From NCBI RefSeq assembly GCF_964656455.1, contig NC_135720.1, positions 54,958,598 to 55,022,597 on the forward strand: a DNA stretch of 64,000 nt. The letters run 5' to 3'. The notes under the pieces were generated by a model that was given only the letters and a program-made list of their open reading frames with translations, did no database searches and was not told where the DNA came from. This DNA comes from Halichoerus grypus (Eukaryota > Chordata > Mammalia > Carnivora > Phocidae). The translations under genes were made by a program, and so were the position numbers. Each line of letters starts with the position of its first letter. Position 1 is the first letter of the stretch. Below are positions 12,086-25,450 of this stretch, piece by piece.

Positions 12086-12300
12086 GCTAATTTGCAACAA
12101 AAGAAAAATTTTATTTTGCCATGAATCTTCACCTAAGTAAGGTTAAAGGCAAAGAATATTCTATCAAGCATTGGTGTAGTTTTTAATGACAAAAAGCTTC
12201 TTCGTAAAATGCTACAAGAAAGAGTAACTTTACAAGATGATCAGCTTATTGCTTTCAGAATTGCTACTTATGCTGATGCTCATAAGAAATAAGATTTAAG

Positions 12301-12496
12301 GGGCGCCTGGGTGGCTCAGTCGTTAAGCGTCTGCCTTCGGCTCAGGTCATGATCCCAGGGTCCTGGGATTGAGCCCCTCATCGGGCTCCCTGCTCAGCAG
12401 GAAGCCTGCTTCTCCCTCTCCCACTCCCCCTGCTTGTGTTCCCTCTCTTGCTATGTCTCTCTTTGTCAAATAAATAAATAAAATCTTAAAAAAAAA
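12301..12496 (+). mobile_element. Young carnivore tRNA-derived SINE
   Basis: A near-consensus plus-strand copy with a perfect agaaataagatttaag duplication at 12285-12300 and 12497-12512. Confidence 0.96.
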
Positions 12497-12699
12497 AGAA
12501 ATAAGATTTAAGATCCTACCTTTTAAATCCTACCTTTTAGTTTGTTTAAACAAACTAAACAATGGCTATTCAATAGTAAAAGTAATCTTAATAATGTTAA
12601 TATAAATATGTGAAATCAGGACTTAAAAGTGAAAGAATATTTTAAAGCTTTAAAAATAAAACAAGGGAAGACAACTTTACAATCTCAGAGTACAAACTG

Positions 12700-12960
12700 A
12701 TATAACCAATGTAGAAAATAATTTAGCATTTCTTAATCAAATTGAAAATACACGTTACAACCCAAAAATTCTATTTCTAGGTTATATACTATAGAAATAT
12801 TTTTGCATGTGTACCTGAAGTCTTGTAAGAGAATGTTCAGTGTAGTATTGTTTACAATAGCAAAAACATTTAAAAATCAATTGATTAATAATAGAATATA
12901 GCATATTCATATGATGGCATACCACATGACACTAATTATGGATATATGAATACCCATATA
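12700..12960 (+). mobile_element. L1 3' fragment (diverged)
   Basis: 'acaacccaaaaattctatttct', 'agtgtagtattgtttacaatag' and 'gatggcataccacatgacac' follow the L1 3' region in order. Confidence 0.6.
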
Positions 12961-13144
12961 TGAATATGGACTAATTATAACTATATTCAATAATATAATC
13001 TTAAAATATTAAGTACAAAAGTCAATTTTGAAATAGTAAAAATTCTAATAAAGAATGTTTTAATTTCTAATTTACTTTTAATCCATTTAAATGGGGAAAC
13101 TATAGTGTGACTACCTTATTAAACAGCTAAGAATTTTTTATATG

Positions 13145-13252
13145 TTTTAAAGTTTATTTTTTAGTAATTCCTACACCCAAAGTAGGGCTCAAACTCATGA
13201 TCCTGAGATCAAGAGCTATATGCTCTTCCAGCTGAGTGAGCCAGGCACCCCC
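13145..13252 (-). mobile_element. Short, older carnivore SINE subfamily
   Basis: A minus-strand compact copy ('tagtaattcctacacccaaagtagggctcaaactcat'). Confidence 0.82.
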
Positions 13253-13289
13253 AGGTAAAAATTGCTTAAAGTGAAAAATTAAGCTCACA

Positions 13290-13640
13290 ACTACCAAACT
13301 GAAATTATTTCCTATAGAAAGAAACAAAGTCAGCACATCATTTCCATGATGATGGAAATGTTCTATATCTATACTGTCCAATAAGACAGCTACTAACCAC
13401 ATGTAGCTGCTGAGCACTTGAGATGTGGCTACTGTAGTAGAGAGACTACATTTTTAATTTTAAGTAATTTAAAGAGCTATATTTTATGAGTGGTTACCAT
13501 ACTGGACAACATAGCACTAACCACATGTAGCTGCTGAGCACTTGAGATGTGGCTACTGTAGTAGAGAGACTACATTTTTAATTTTAAGTAATTTAAAGAG
13601 CTATATTTTATGAGTGGTTACCATACTGGACAACATAGCA
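13290..13640. mobile_element. Ancient hAT-like DNA transposon remnant, partly duplicated
   Basis: The pattern 'gatggaaatgttctatatct', 'ctgtccaataagacag', 'gagcacttgagatgtggcta', 'ccatactggac' matches the same family as the element at 2.5 kb. Its right part is present twice. Confidence 0.5.
13392..13639 (+). repeat. Perfect 2 x 124-bp tandem duplication
   Basis: 13392-13515 and 13516-13639 read the same, base for base, as far as I can compare by eye. The shared 'actaa' at the end allows a few bases of slippage in the exact breakpoints. Confidence 0.95.
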
Positions 13641-13949
13641 CTAAATATTTCTTTGTAGAAACATAACCTAGAAGAATAGTTATACAATACCTACTCTAAA
13701 ATATCTAGTTTTAGCACCTTAATAAGTTGTTGATTTTCTTTAATAAAAGTCTGTTCATTTATACAGTTCTTTTCCTTTTCTACTCTCACCATTAAATCAA
13801 ACCTCAGATGTTGGATGTATAGGTGATTTGGTTATAAAAGAGACATTTTAAGTACTACTCTACGTCTTTTTACATCCAAAATCTCCATTCAAATTAAGTA
13901 ACTACTAAAAAGCATAAATTAAATTTCCATTCACCCACTAAAAATATAA

Positions 13950-14160
13950 TAGAAAAGGCTCTGTTCTCACAGATGAGAATACTAGCTCTGGCACTTACTA
14001 ATTCTAACTTCATTCAAGTTTAACCTTCTGAGCTTCAATCTTGTCATTTTAAATGAAATAATATCTAACCTAGATGAATATAAAGATTAAGTGAGATAAA
14101 ATAATAAACTTGCATTATACAGTGTCTGACCCTTATTAGATACTTACTAAATGTGATGTA
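13950..14160 (+). mobile_element. MIR-like SINE remnant
   Basis: 'tagctctggcacttactaattc', 'gagcttcaatcttgtcatttt' and 'aagattaagtgagataaaataa' follow MIR order. Confidence 0.55.
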
Positions 14161-14615
14161 CCTTTCCTACCCCTTCCCCTTCTACCTAAATAAAAGGCCT
14201 TTGCTTTCTCCATAACAAACACACCATGTTATTTTTCTCTCATTTCTGAGTAAAAGGACATTTTCCTCTTTTCTTCATGTTTTTATTCAGAAATTTGTCC
14301 TCTGAATAACTTAGAAAAAACATATTATGTACTCTGAGCATCAGAAAAATATTTAATGCTATAGTTTATACCATTATAACATACAGCAGTTTAACATATT
14401 TAAAAACATTTTGTCAAATATTTTATAAGTATATGTCAAAAAGTCATAACAGACATGTAACACATTATAAAATGAACTCAGCAATGTTTTATAGATCACT
14501 AGAGCGTAAATATTGGGAGTAGCTAAGAAAGGAAGGTGTTCGGCCTCTTTATAATTATGATTAAGAAAAAATAGAAAGAACCAATCAAAATTTATCTTTT
14601 TAAAATGCTTTTCTT

Positions 14616-14816
14616 GGGCGCCTGGGTGGCTCAGTTGGTTGAGCGACTGCCTTCAGCTCAGGTCATGATCCTGGAGTCCCGGGATCGAGTCCCACATTGG
14701 GCTCCCTGCTCAGCAGGGAGTCTGCTTCTCCCTCTGACCCTCCCCCCTCTCATGTGCTCTCTCTCTCTCTCTTTCTCTCTCTCAAATAAATAAATAAAAT
14801 CTTTAAAAAATAAAAT
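14616..14816 (+). mobile_element. Carnivore tRNA-derived SINE
   Basis: A plus-strand copy with a perfect aaaatgcttttctt duplication at 14602-14615 and 14817-14830. Confidence 0.96.
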
Positions 14817-15298
14817 AAAATGCTTTTCTTGCCTTCAATTTTTTCTATCCATATCAATAAAACTAGGATCATGTTTAATAAATTAAGTTTTACAGCACTT
14901 AACCCTACATAATGAACATTCTTAAGTTATTAGTTATGCTTCAAAGGATTTTTTTTGATGGCTAATATTCTATTCAGAGCTAAGCAAAATGTCTGTCACA
15001 CAGGAGATGTTCAATAAATGTTAGATGAATGGTTCCAAGTTTTTCCATTGTACGGACATACCACAATTCAATCATAGACTGATTTTCCTACATTTTTGTT
15101 CATGTCAGTATTTGCATTATCAAGAATGCAATAAATTTTGCCATAAATTTTTGCTTAACTGTTTCCATAAGCCAGGTTTTTCAATAAAGAATTTTTATTT
15201 ACTATGAGTTTCAACCTTTTCCCTCAACCTTGGTGAAACTCCCTCTTCTCGAGTAAACATATTATTTGGGCTTTTGTGGAACAAGGCTCTGTATTTTT

Positions 15299-15514
15299 TT
15301 TTTTTTAAAGATCTATTTATTTATTTATTTATTGAGAGAGCGATAAAGGGAGACAGAGAGAGCACAAACAGGGGGAGAGGCAGAGGCAGAGGGAGAGGAA
15401 GAAGCAGAATCCCTGCTGAGCTGAGAGCCCGACGTAGCGCTCGAGCCCAGGACCTGGAGGTCATGACCCGAGCCGAAGGCAGATGCTCAATCATCTGAGC
15501 CACCCAGGCGCCCC
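15299..15514 (-). mobile_element. Carnivore tRNA-derived SINE
   Basis: A minus-strand copy with an aaggctctgtatttt duplication before the T-tail and after the head. Confidence 0.95.
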
Positions 15515-15678
15515 AAGGCTCTGTATTTTATACATTTGTATTAGATATATCATTTTTAGGTAATGTTTAGATATCTTTGAACTTATTTTCTTAACCAACA
15601 TTTAGGTAGTGTTCAAAATAAGTTGTGTCTTTAATTTATTCTACTAATTACTTAGACTTAAGAATTAAATATAATCTT

Positions 15679-15884
15679 GGGGTGCCTGGGTGGCTCAGAT
15701 GGTTAAGCATCTGCCTTCAGCTCGGGTCATGATCTCCAGGTCCTGGAATGGAACCCGGAGTCAAGTCAGGCTCCCTGCTCAGTGGGGAGTCTGCTTCTCC
15801 CTAGCCCTCTACCCCTACCCCCGGCTCATGCCCTCTTTCTTGCTCTCTCTTAAATGAATAAAATCTTAAAAAAAAAAAAAAAAA
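15679..15884 (+). mobile_element. Carnivore tRNA-derived SINE
   Basis: A plus-strand copy flanked by agaattaaatataatctt and agaattaaatacaatctt, with a long A-tail. Confidence 0.95.
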
Positions 15885-16156
15885 AGAATTAAATACAATC
15901 TTGTCTTCACTATTTTATTTTCTAAATGTTATTATCTTTGCTCCATTAGCTCCATGCTAATTCAAGAGATTAAATTTTTATTACCAAAAATTAATTTCTA
16001 TTCTGAAGGAAATAGTTACTGGACCCAGATAAATTTTTATTTTTATTTTATTTTTATATTTTTTCAGACTTTATTTCCAGATATAATTTTTAAAGTTTTA
16101 TCACTAAGTTGAAACTTTCCATATAGCCACCATTATGATTAAATGATGTATCTAGT

Positions 16157-16772
16157 ATTTGTGGTGGATAGAATTCTAGGACTCCCAATTACCCTAACCT
16201 TTCAAAATTCCCCCCTTTGTCAAGATGACCGGATATCATTCCTATGATCGTGATCATAGATATAATTAAAGTTACTAACCAGGTGACTTTAAGTTAATCA
16301 AAGAGGAGATTATGAAGTATGTTTCTTGAACTCTATGTAATCATACTTTAAAAGAAGAAATTTTTCTCTGGGTGTTGGGAGAAGGAAAAGTCAGAGATTT
16401 GAAGAAGGATTTGACCCACCCTTGCTGACATGAAGACAGATGGGAGGGTCCACAAGGCAAGAATGTGAGTTTGGCCTCTGGGAGCTGGGAGTGGTACCTG
16501 GCCAACATCTGATAAAAACATGGAAGACCAGTCCTATAGCCACAAGGAACTGATTTGTACCATCGCCAGGAATGAGTCAGAAAGAGAACTCTGAATGAGA
16601 GATGAGAACACAGCTGGCCAACACCTGGACTTCAGCCTTGAGATATTCTGAGCAGAGATCCCATTCACCCTGTGTTGGGCTCCTGATCTATAGACTATGA
16701 GCTAATAAATATGTGTTGTTTTAAGCCACTAAGTTTGTGGTAATAGGAAACTTAATTCAGTATCAAAGTGGG
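16157..16772 (+). mobile_element. Ancient MaLR (MLT1-like) LTR
   Basis: It begins 'tgtggtggatagaattctagg' style and ends 'gttttaagccactaagtttg' with 'gtggtaataggaaac', the layout of an MLT1-type solitary LTR. No internal retroviral genes are present. The subfamily is uncertain. Confidence 0.5.
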
Positions 16773-17463
16773 TGGAAAGAAAAGAGGGGCAAGAGGAGTG
16801 TTTAAAAAAATGTATATACATCATAAACTGCAGGGGGTAGTGCACAAAGTAGTGCTCAAGGCCTACCCAACAGCTGAAAGATAACAGTCCCAGGGCAGTA
16901 GTATCTCTTACAGAACATGTGCCTATTGATGCAGTGCAGGAGATTTAAAAGAAGGTCTGCACAAAATTTTAAGTCTTCGAGACTTGTTTTCTAACATTCT
17001 TATCTATGAGTGACTCTCCTCACCCCTTCAGATTATAAAGTTCTGAAGACTAACAGTAACCTACTAACTACAAAACAGAAAAGTATCTGGGTGATCATTG
17101 GTACTTATTCACTAGACTAAATGAAAAATAGCTTCATTTGCATGTTACTATACTACTCAGAGGACAGTGGTGTCTAAACAGCCATGTAGGAACTCAAGTG
17201 ACATTTTTAACACTGTATTAAAGAAATGTAAAAAATAAGAACAGAGGGAGAGGAAGAAGCTTGTAAGTTGTCTTCCTTAGGGTTTTTCTTTTATTCAGAG
17301 ATGATATCCCTTTCATGAAATGACAGTAATTACAAATAAATGTCCTTCCATGGCAAAATAGGCACTGGAGGAGTGGGCTAGAGCTGGCTTGTGCCAGCTC
17401 AAGGAACTGGCTGTTATATCTGTAGGAATTCCATGAGATCGTTGTCAAAAACAGCCATTATTA

Positions 17464-17652
17464 GGGTGCCTGGGTGGCTCAGTTGGTTAAGTGACTGCCT
17501 TCAGCTCAGGTCATGATCCTGGAGTCCCAGGATCCAGTCCTGCATCAGGCTCCCGGCTCAGCGGGGAGTCTGCTTCTCCCTCTGACACTCTCCCCTCTCA
17601 TGCTTTCTCTCTCTCTCTCTTGCTCTCTCAAATAAATAAAATCTTAAAAAAA
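17464..17652 (+). mobile_element. Carnivore tRNA-derived SINE
   Basis: A plus-strand copy with an agccattatta duplication at 17453-17463 and 17653-17663. Confidence 0.95.
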
Positions 17653-17663
17653 AGCCATTATTA

Positions 17664-20600
17664 AAAATTAAACTGTAAAAATATACAATTATATGAACAA
17701 AAGAATAAAAAATACTTAAAACTCATTACTTCCTAATTATTTTGCTACATTTTACTATCATCTTGAGGTTATTTACATTTATTCAATCTGTACAGTGGAA
17801 TTACTACAAAATGGTGTATCACTGTGCCTTTCTTCCCAACTCTACACAGACATCACACTGATAGCTTGAAACTAATGGGCAAATGCTACAAATCAGGGCT
17901 TTTTAAAAAATTTTGATTGTCTAGACACTTAGGAAAGTGATGGAGAAATTGTTAATAAATGCAAATGAAATACAACAGTGTATTATGTCTATAGCTGTTA
18001 CACTGTAAATATTATAAAAATAGAGGAAATATTCTACTGTTTTCACAGGAAAAACTGTTTTCCAATTCAGCAAAGAAGTCACTTATAATAAAGCTCTGAC
18101 ATACATCTTTGTCTTTGTTATTTAACTTTTGTGTTGTTACTCATTTAACATTCACGTAAAACTACACTTGTTCCTCAATTGCAAACATAGTTTAGCTATA
18201 GAAACAAGAGTTCCAGAAAAAAAAAATCAACAAAGGCATTCTGTGAGAAACAATTGGCTACATGGAATTAATAATAAAGAATATTGTGTATGTATTATCA
18301 TTTGTAAATTGTGTTCTATATTCTATATGTCAGTAAAATGCACAATACACACAAGATGATTTTTGGAAAGCCAATTAGTAAAAATTTACCAAATCATCCA
18401 CATTTTTTGAAATGTTTGCTGGTCCATAAATTACCAAAATTACAATCACTGATATAGAAACAGCATTTATATTTTTAAATAATTTTTCTTCTCTACTTGT
18501 AGAATTGTTAGTCCTCAGTGGGAAAAACTGTAGGCAGTTGTAAGCAGTGAGACATTTTCTAGTTGAGAGCATGGGAGAAGTGGTGATAATCCAGTCACAG
18601 TGTTGGTGTGGTCGGAGGATCGGTACTGCCAGTAAACTGTTCATTAGTGGACCACAACAAGTATGTAACCTGAGGAAAGCATTTGTGCACAAGTATTTGA
18701 TCTGCAACAGATCAGAAATTAAAAAAAAAAAAAAAAAGCCCCGTACTATAGGCCAGAGGTTATTCCCAAAAGCTGCTAGTTAAAAGGCGACTGTGTACGA
18801 CTGTGTATCACTTGTTTTTGTTTTCTTTTCCACCTGACACGGAATCTACCCTGGCCAAATTTCAGCTCCCTATACTACCACAACCACCATTTACCAATCT
18901 TGAGCTATCCTCACTCTCCTTTTAAGTTGCCCAGATGCATGGTTGATGTTTTCTAATACTTACCTGATTTTATCTCATCTGTTAAGCTATTTTCATATGA
19001 TGAACCACTATGAGCCCCCAGCTTTTCTGGATATCTTAAATATTATTTAGGTCTCTGGTTCTGTAAAATAAAAATATATCACTAAAAATGTTCAGCAGAT
19101 ATTTAAAAGATCTTTAATTTTTTCTAACTTACTGATAAATTATAAGCTGAAGAGTAAAGATGTTAATATTGATTAATGCACAGATTGCCGGCCATCAGCC
19201 AAGAGTTTCTCAGTGCTTGCTCCCATGGAACCATGACCTATGAGACTGATAGCACAGCATCATATGATAAGGCATTAAGAAATCACATATTAAATGAAGA
19301 AACAGGCTGAATCTGTATAACCAAGAATGTCCCAAACTTACTGAAGATGGACTTTTTTTTTCTGTTCAAGGAACACTTAATAATATACCATGAAATAACT
19401 TATTTGTAAAATATGCTTTGGAGTATTAGTCACCATTCAATCTCATCACTGAACCTAAGGTCATTCAAATGAACTCCTTCCTATGATAATTCTATTATCT
19501 AATAACACTATGTGCAAACACCTTTACATAAAGCCTAAGAGATATTCCAAATACATTTTGCCCATTTTGTCAATTTTTTCTTCAGATCTTATAACCTAAT
19601 TTTCGGGCTAACTTGGCTGTTCAAACTTATCCATGACCTAAAGACACATTGTTTTAATTCTGTTTCTAAATATAACAGTATTTGACATGTTTAAAGAAAT
19701 ATCCCTATTAATAAAGAGCAACAAAGTAACTCTCCCTGGTTTTTCTGGATTTCATTGTATTAGTTTCTATGATAGCATGATTTCCTTTTATTAAGTGCTC
19801 TGGAATTGCTTGGCTTTGGTTTTTGCAGGAAAGTCAACAAGAACTAGGAAAGAAATGCACTCATTTTGCTTTGTAGGCACTGTCTTTTGAATAGGAACCA
19901 GCTTTATAAATTAAATTATGCAAGTATCAGAATTAGTAAGAATCATTGAGGATATATGAATTACAGGAAAATGGCTCTTCACTCTCCATTACAAATGAGG
20001 TAATGAGAAACCAATAATTAAAAGTTTATAATAAAAACGTAAAATGATAGAGAAAGAAGAGCAGATATATGCGAGGCAGCAATGGGCAAATGATTGAAAT
20101 TTCAAGCTAGTTTTCTTTTGTTAAAAGCAGCTTCTCCAGTAGAGAAAAATTGATTAATCAGAGAAACTGACAAGGATCACAGGAACCTGGTCAATTTCTC
20201 TTAACAGCCAGCTCCACTTGTTAAAGACTTTGAAGCAGAAAGACACCAATTGTCAATTTCCTACAGAAGCTCTTTACACCAGGAAGAGGGAGTGGGGGTG
20301 GAAGTTGAGAAAGAGGAGAAAAACACAGACACACAGAGTGGTGAGAGGAGCAAAATGAGTGGAAGATTTTAAAATAGCAGTGTTTTAGAAAAGATGGGAA
20401 CTAATAGCACAAAGGACACAAAAGCTAAGGTGAACTTATAGTGTGGGAGGATATGTCCTGCATCCTTTGTGATGCTCTATTTTTGCTAGCTAAAATGTTT
20501 CAGAACCTATTGTGGTGTCCAACCTCAATTCTAATTAGCATTATCTTAAGAATGGGCCAAGCACTCAGGAGGCAAGAGAAAATTTATAGCATGGAATATA

Positions 20601-22380
20601 TAACAGAAAATGATAGCAATAGGCATACCTTTTAATATATGGCAGGAATACAATTAATAACAGTAGATTAGGGATGGGCTGTTCCTCGTGGTTGTGTTGA
20701 AAAAATGAGTAGGATGGCCAACAATTTAAGTGGACATGATACGAAAAGAATTCAGTCTGAGTACAGAGGGGAAATCTCAGTGTATGGAGGACATACATGG
20801 GTGACAACTAATAAATATGTGGATGACTAGAAAATGAGTCAATCATTCTTGGGAAAGTTATATTTAAAGAGGATATAAAGACTGCTTCCTTTCATATTAA
20901 ATGAAAATTTTTCCTTTAACAAGGGTTTTTAATTTCTATTATGTAAGATGGAACCTGAAGTGTATTTGCCACTTAAATTTAGGTCAGCATATGACCTGGG
21001 CATAAAAAGGAATATACACATTTGTGCATCTCTGAAACCAATTTGGGAATTTAAAGTTAAGAAGGGCTCCTGGGAACTCCCTGTCATAGAAAATTTTCAA
21101 ACTCAAAGGACTGCTTCTACCATTTAACACCTGCATCATTTTCCATGCCCAGAATGCTTTCCCTTCCTGCTATGCAGCCAAACATCTTCCTTTTTGAAAA
21201 AAATAAAAATTCACCTTCTCAGAACTGCAAATGACACAGACAAGATATTTAATATGCTTTGGTTATATATACAGATTCATCAAAACTTGCCTAAATCTAT
21301 AAATTATAACATATATATATACAATAAATCTATAAATCTATAACAATTATTTCATGGCATTTTATTAAACTTACGACAACTATATTACAGAACTTTAAGT
21401 AATATATTTTAGAAATGAAGGTCATCTCTAAATGTAGTTAGCAGAACTGAATTCCATTATCAGGAGAAAAAATATTAACTTGTCTATAAAACTGAAAAAC
21501 TAGCTGAAGATTTCATGATGACCTAAATTTTTTAAATTTTTATACAAAATAAAAACAACCTTTTCAATACTTTGCATATGAAAATAAAAACATATTAATA
21601 TAATTCTGTTACTGTTGTTCCCAAATGACAAAATTTCCCAAAGGATTTAAATTTTAAAAATAAATGTCTCACATATTCAGAGTTGTGAAATTATGAGTGG
21701 ATTAAAGGAAGAAATAATATAAGTTGTTAGGTTTACTCTTATTTCAAAAAATTTACACTTCATCAACAAATATTATTTAGAATCTATCACTCAAATGCAT
21801 AGTATATGTGTTTCTCTATACCTTCCTTTTCTCAACTTCTAAATTAATTTGTAAATCCCTATTTTTTCCTATTATAATTTAGTTTTAAACTCCTCTAATT
21901 TATAACTGGCAATAATATGACAAAGGGAATTGAAAATTATTTTCCCTGTTTTTAAAAAAACTTTTAGACAAAGCACATAAAAAAAGTAAATGACTCAAAA
22001 CTAGAATTTAAGTTACAAAGAGAAGAAAAACAGTAAAACAAAATACAGTAAAAGTTAATAAGCAGTAATTTTCTCTGGGTGATGGGATAAGAAGTGATTT
22101 TTATTTTATAGCATCTTTATATTCTTTGTCTAAATTTCCTATACTCAACATGTACTACATCTATAATCAGAATACATAACATTCTAAAATTTAAAATGTT
22201 AAAATATTTCATATGTAGCTTTCAGTCCATTATGTTACTTAAATATGAACTTGGTAATTTCTTATCCCAAATGTCCAGGCCTTCTAAAGTCATTTTAGAC
22301 TATATTTGTCTAAAGAAAAGATTATAAGATATTAATTATGAAGCAATAATATATTTGGTAAAGCACTTACCAAAGTCATT
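17664..22380. other. AT-rich intronic sequence without young insertions
   Basis: About 4.7 kb holds no recognisable SINE. It has an unassigned segment ending in an A-run at 18720-18736 (see findings). The short frames here lack splice support or protein resemblance. Confidence 0.5.
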
Positions 22381-22385
22381 AAATC

Positions 22386-22616
22386 AGAGCTTCTTAAATG
22401 GTGGCAATTTTGCCCTCCAGGGGACATTTAGCAATGTTGGAGACATTTCTGGTTGTCACAACTGAGGAAGTGTAATGATGGCATCTAGTGGGTAGAGGTC
22501 AGTGATGTTGCTACACATCCTATAAAACACAGGATAGCCCCTCACAGCAAAAAATTATTTGGGCCAAAAGGTCCAACCTGACCCAGTGCCAAGGTTGAGA
22601 AATTCTGCTGTGGATC
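22386..22616 (+). mobile_element. MER20-like DNA transposon
   Basis: 'ttttgccctccaggggacattt', 'catctagtgggtagaggtcag', 'acaggatagcccctcacagc' and the closing 'ccaaggttgagaaattctgc' follow the MER20 hAT-Charlie element across nearly its full length. The name comes from memory of the consensus. Confidence 0.7.
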
Positions 22617-22919
22617 ATTAACCTATACTTCTCCTTAACAATACTACTACAGGTACCTCAGAGTATAATTTTTAGAATGTTCTAGAATTCAGACTTAGAG
22701 TTATCTCATTAGTATTATTTTTTTCTGTTCCCCCCCAAATAAAAACCTTCTTTTACTTTGTTCCTTATGTTCCAATTTTCCTGAAATTGATTTCCAGAGT
22801 TCAAATATTATTGTGAGATTTTTAAAAAATTAAAGATGCTGTATTTTGTACTTGATATGGTTAGTCTATATTCCTATTTTTCACAGTGGAGATAGAAGAT
22901 AGAAAGAGATGGGGGGAGT

Positions 22920-23025
22920 GAGAGTTGGTGCCTGAGGGCAGGTATTTTCACTCATTTTGTTTTGCTCATTGCTGTAGCTCACATATTAGGTGTTCAATAA
23001 TTTTTGTTGAATAAACTGATGGAGC
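22920..23025 (+). mobile_element. L2-type 3' end remnant
   Basis: 'tttgctcattgctgtagctcac' and 'gttcaataatttttgttgaat' fit the common 3' end of L2-class elements. Confidence 0.45.
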
Positions 23026-23334
23026 TAAGTCTTAATTAGACTGCTTACCTCTAGATTCCCTTTGAGGAGTGATCTATCTGCAGAGGCTCACCAGTGGAAG
23101 ACCCTAACATCAAGTCATATCATATACCAAAGCTTCTTTATCTGACATGCCTAACTTTCAGGTGCATGTTCTTCTAGGTACTAACACAAGAGCAGGTTAT
23201 CAAGACTCTGCTCTGATGAGGATCTCAAGTATAGATGACAGGAAGTTGTATGGCATTTTAAGATTATTTTTTAAACTACTGATTGGACATGGAGTATAAA
23301 GAAGAGTCATGAGTTAGAAATGACACTAAATTTT

Positions 23335-23525
23335 TTTTTTTTTTTAAGATTTTATTTATTTGACAGAGAGAGAGAAAGAGCACAAGCAGGGGGAGCAGCA
23401 GAGGCAGAGGGAGAAGCAGGCTCACCACCGAGCAAGGAGCCCGATGCAGGGCTCGATGTCAGGACCCTGGGATCATGACCTGAGCCGAAGGCAGATGCTT
23501 AACCGACTGAGCCATCCAGGCGCCC
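23335..23525 (-). mobile_element. Carnivore tRNA-derived SINE
   Basis: A minus-strand copy with tgacactaaatttt on both sides. Confidence 0.95.
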
Positions 23526-24294
23526 TGACACTAAATTTTCTCATATCCAAGTAACCCAATTTGGCGGAAAACCTGAGATTGGAGAGGGTGAGAGGCGTGT
23601 CCTCCAAACTGGAACTCAGTACATATCAAAGGATTGTTACTGGTGCAAGTTCTACCCAAGGAAATAGAAAATAGAATAAAGGGAGAGAGAAGGTAAGAGT
23701 CACAGAAGTAAAAGAAGAGTAAGTCTTTTAATAGTAAAATGTAAATAACTGCTCCCTCATGACTGAATAAGCCAACTTAAGTCTTACCGCTGCTCCTGGA
23801 TTTAAAACAGTTTATAAGAAAATGCCATGTACTTAAGACAGATCGAGCTACCCCTTACCTTAGAGGTGGAGTTATCTTTCCCAGGGACACAGAAAGATAG
23901 AGGTGAATACATGAACCAAAGAACTGGGGTTCTGATCAGGATGAAAGAAAGAAATGGATGCTGGGTATGCAACCAAAAGCTTCCACAATGAAAACCTTAG
24001 ATCTTTTTTACACAAGCCGATATCAAGACAGACTAGCCCCATTCTATACTTGAGGAACGGACTTGCATTCATTATGCTCTTTACTTCTGTTATGAACAAA
24101 GATGTAGATAACTATTTTTCTACGTTACATTTTATAGTGTGTGGGTAGTCTCACTTATCTGCTAAGTTTGGGCTCTGCCATCCCTTATACCAGATATCCT
24201 TTTCTGCATTATATCAATTGTAGCATATCTGCATTTTTTTTTAAGTTAAAAAACAAAGAAACAAAAAGAGGAGGACAGTCAGGATACTTGGTAC

Positions 24295-24490
24295 TCCCCT
24301 TTCAGGCATGAGGCTAGACACGTAAAGTACATTAACTCAAATCCTCGCAACCCTATAAAATTAGTATTGCTACCTGATTTCTATAGACAGGAAATCTGAG
24401 GTAAGGAAATGTGACAAAATTCAAATAGCTAGTAAGCACTGGAGCTGGGATTCAAACCCAGGTCTATCTCACTACAAGGTGTCCACTACT
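24295..24490 (-). mobile_element. MIR-like SINE remnant
   Basis: 'acattaactcaaatcctcgcaa', 'ctagtaagcactggagctggga' and 'ttcaaacccaggtctatctca' are the reverse complement of MIR landmarks. Confidence 0.6.
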
Positions 24491-24796
24491 CACATTTAAT
24501 ATCATCTCATCTCCCTAATGATATTGCCACTTAAAGCATTCATTGAACATCCATATCAGTTTTCTCTGGATTTAAGAAAAGAATTAGACAGGTAAGCCCT
24601 TCCCCTCCAATAAACTGTAGACACTTTAGACTTAGCAATAAACTACAGTAATAAATATAGCACAGAAGCCACCGTCTTTTCTGCTAAGGGTTGGGGTACA
24701 GAAACTCAAAAGTGTTCTGGGCCCACAAGTGCAGAGTTTACCAGACATAACTCAACATATAATGAACATGTAAGAGTGACATAAAAAGGGAATTGA

Positions 24797-24990
24797 GGGG
24801 TGCCTGGGTGGCTCAGTTGGTTGAGCGTCTGCCTTTGGCTCAGGTCATGATCTCAGGGGTCCTGGGATCAAGCCCTGCACCGGGCTCCCTGCTCCATGGG
24901 GAGCCTACTTCTCCCTCCCCCTCTGCCTGCTGCTCCCCTCTGCTTGTGTTCTCTGTGTCAAATAAATAAATAAATAAATCTTAAGGAAAA
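24797..24990 (+). mobile_element. Carnivore tRNA-derived SINE
   Basis: A plus-strand copy with an aaaagggaattga-type duplication. Confidence 0.94.
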
Positions 24991-25263
24991 AAAGGGGAAT
25001 TGAAAGTAAGTTGAACACTAGCTTTTCTAAACAACACGAGTTCACATATGCTCTCTTGGTCAATATGAATTCTGTTGGTTCCCTATAAGCCATATCTTTG
25101 TTTAAATAAGCCATATCTTTTTATCCAATGGAAGAGAGGGAAAAAATATTCTTAATGTGCTTTCAGAAATGTTTTTGAGTAAGAATTATATGACAAGCAT
25201 GCACCTATGTATTGTAGAGAATACAAAATTTGGTAAAACAATTCCACTTAGAGTTTACAATTT

Positions 25264-25450
25264 TTTTTTGAGGGAGAAAGAGTGTGTGCAAGCGGGGGGT
25301 GGGGAGCGGAGGGAGAGGGAGAGAGAGAATTTTAAGCAGGTCCCATGCCCAGTGCAGAGCCCAATGCGGGGCTCAGTCTCACCACTGTGAGATGACCTGA
25401 GCCAAAACCAAGAGTCAGATGCTTAACCAACTGAGCCACCCAGGTGCCCT
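25264..25450 (-). mobile_element. Carnivore SINE, older copy
   Basis: A minus-strand copy with a gagtttacaattt duplication at 25251-25263 and 25451 onward. Confidence 0.93.
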
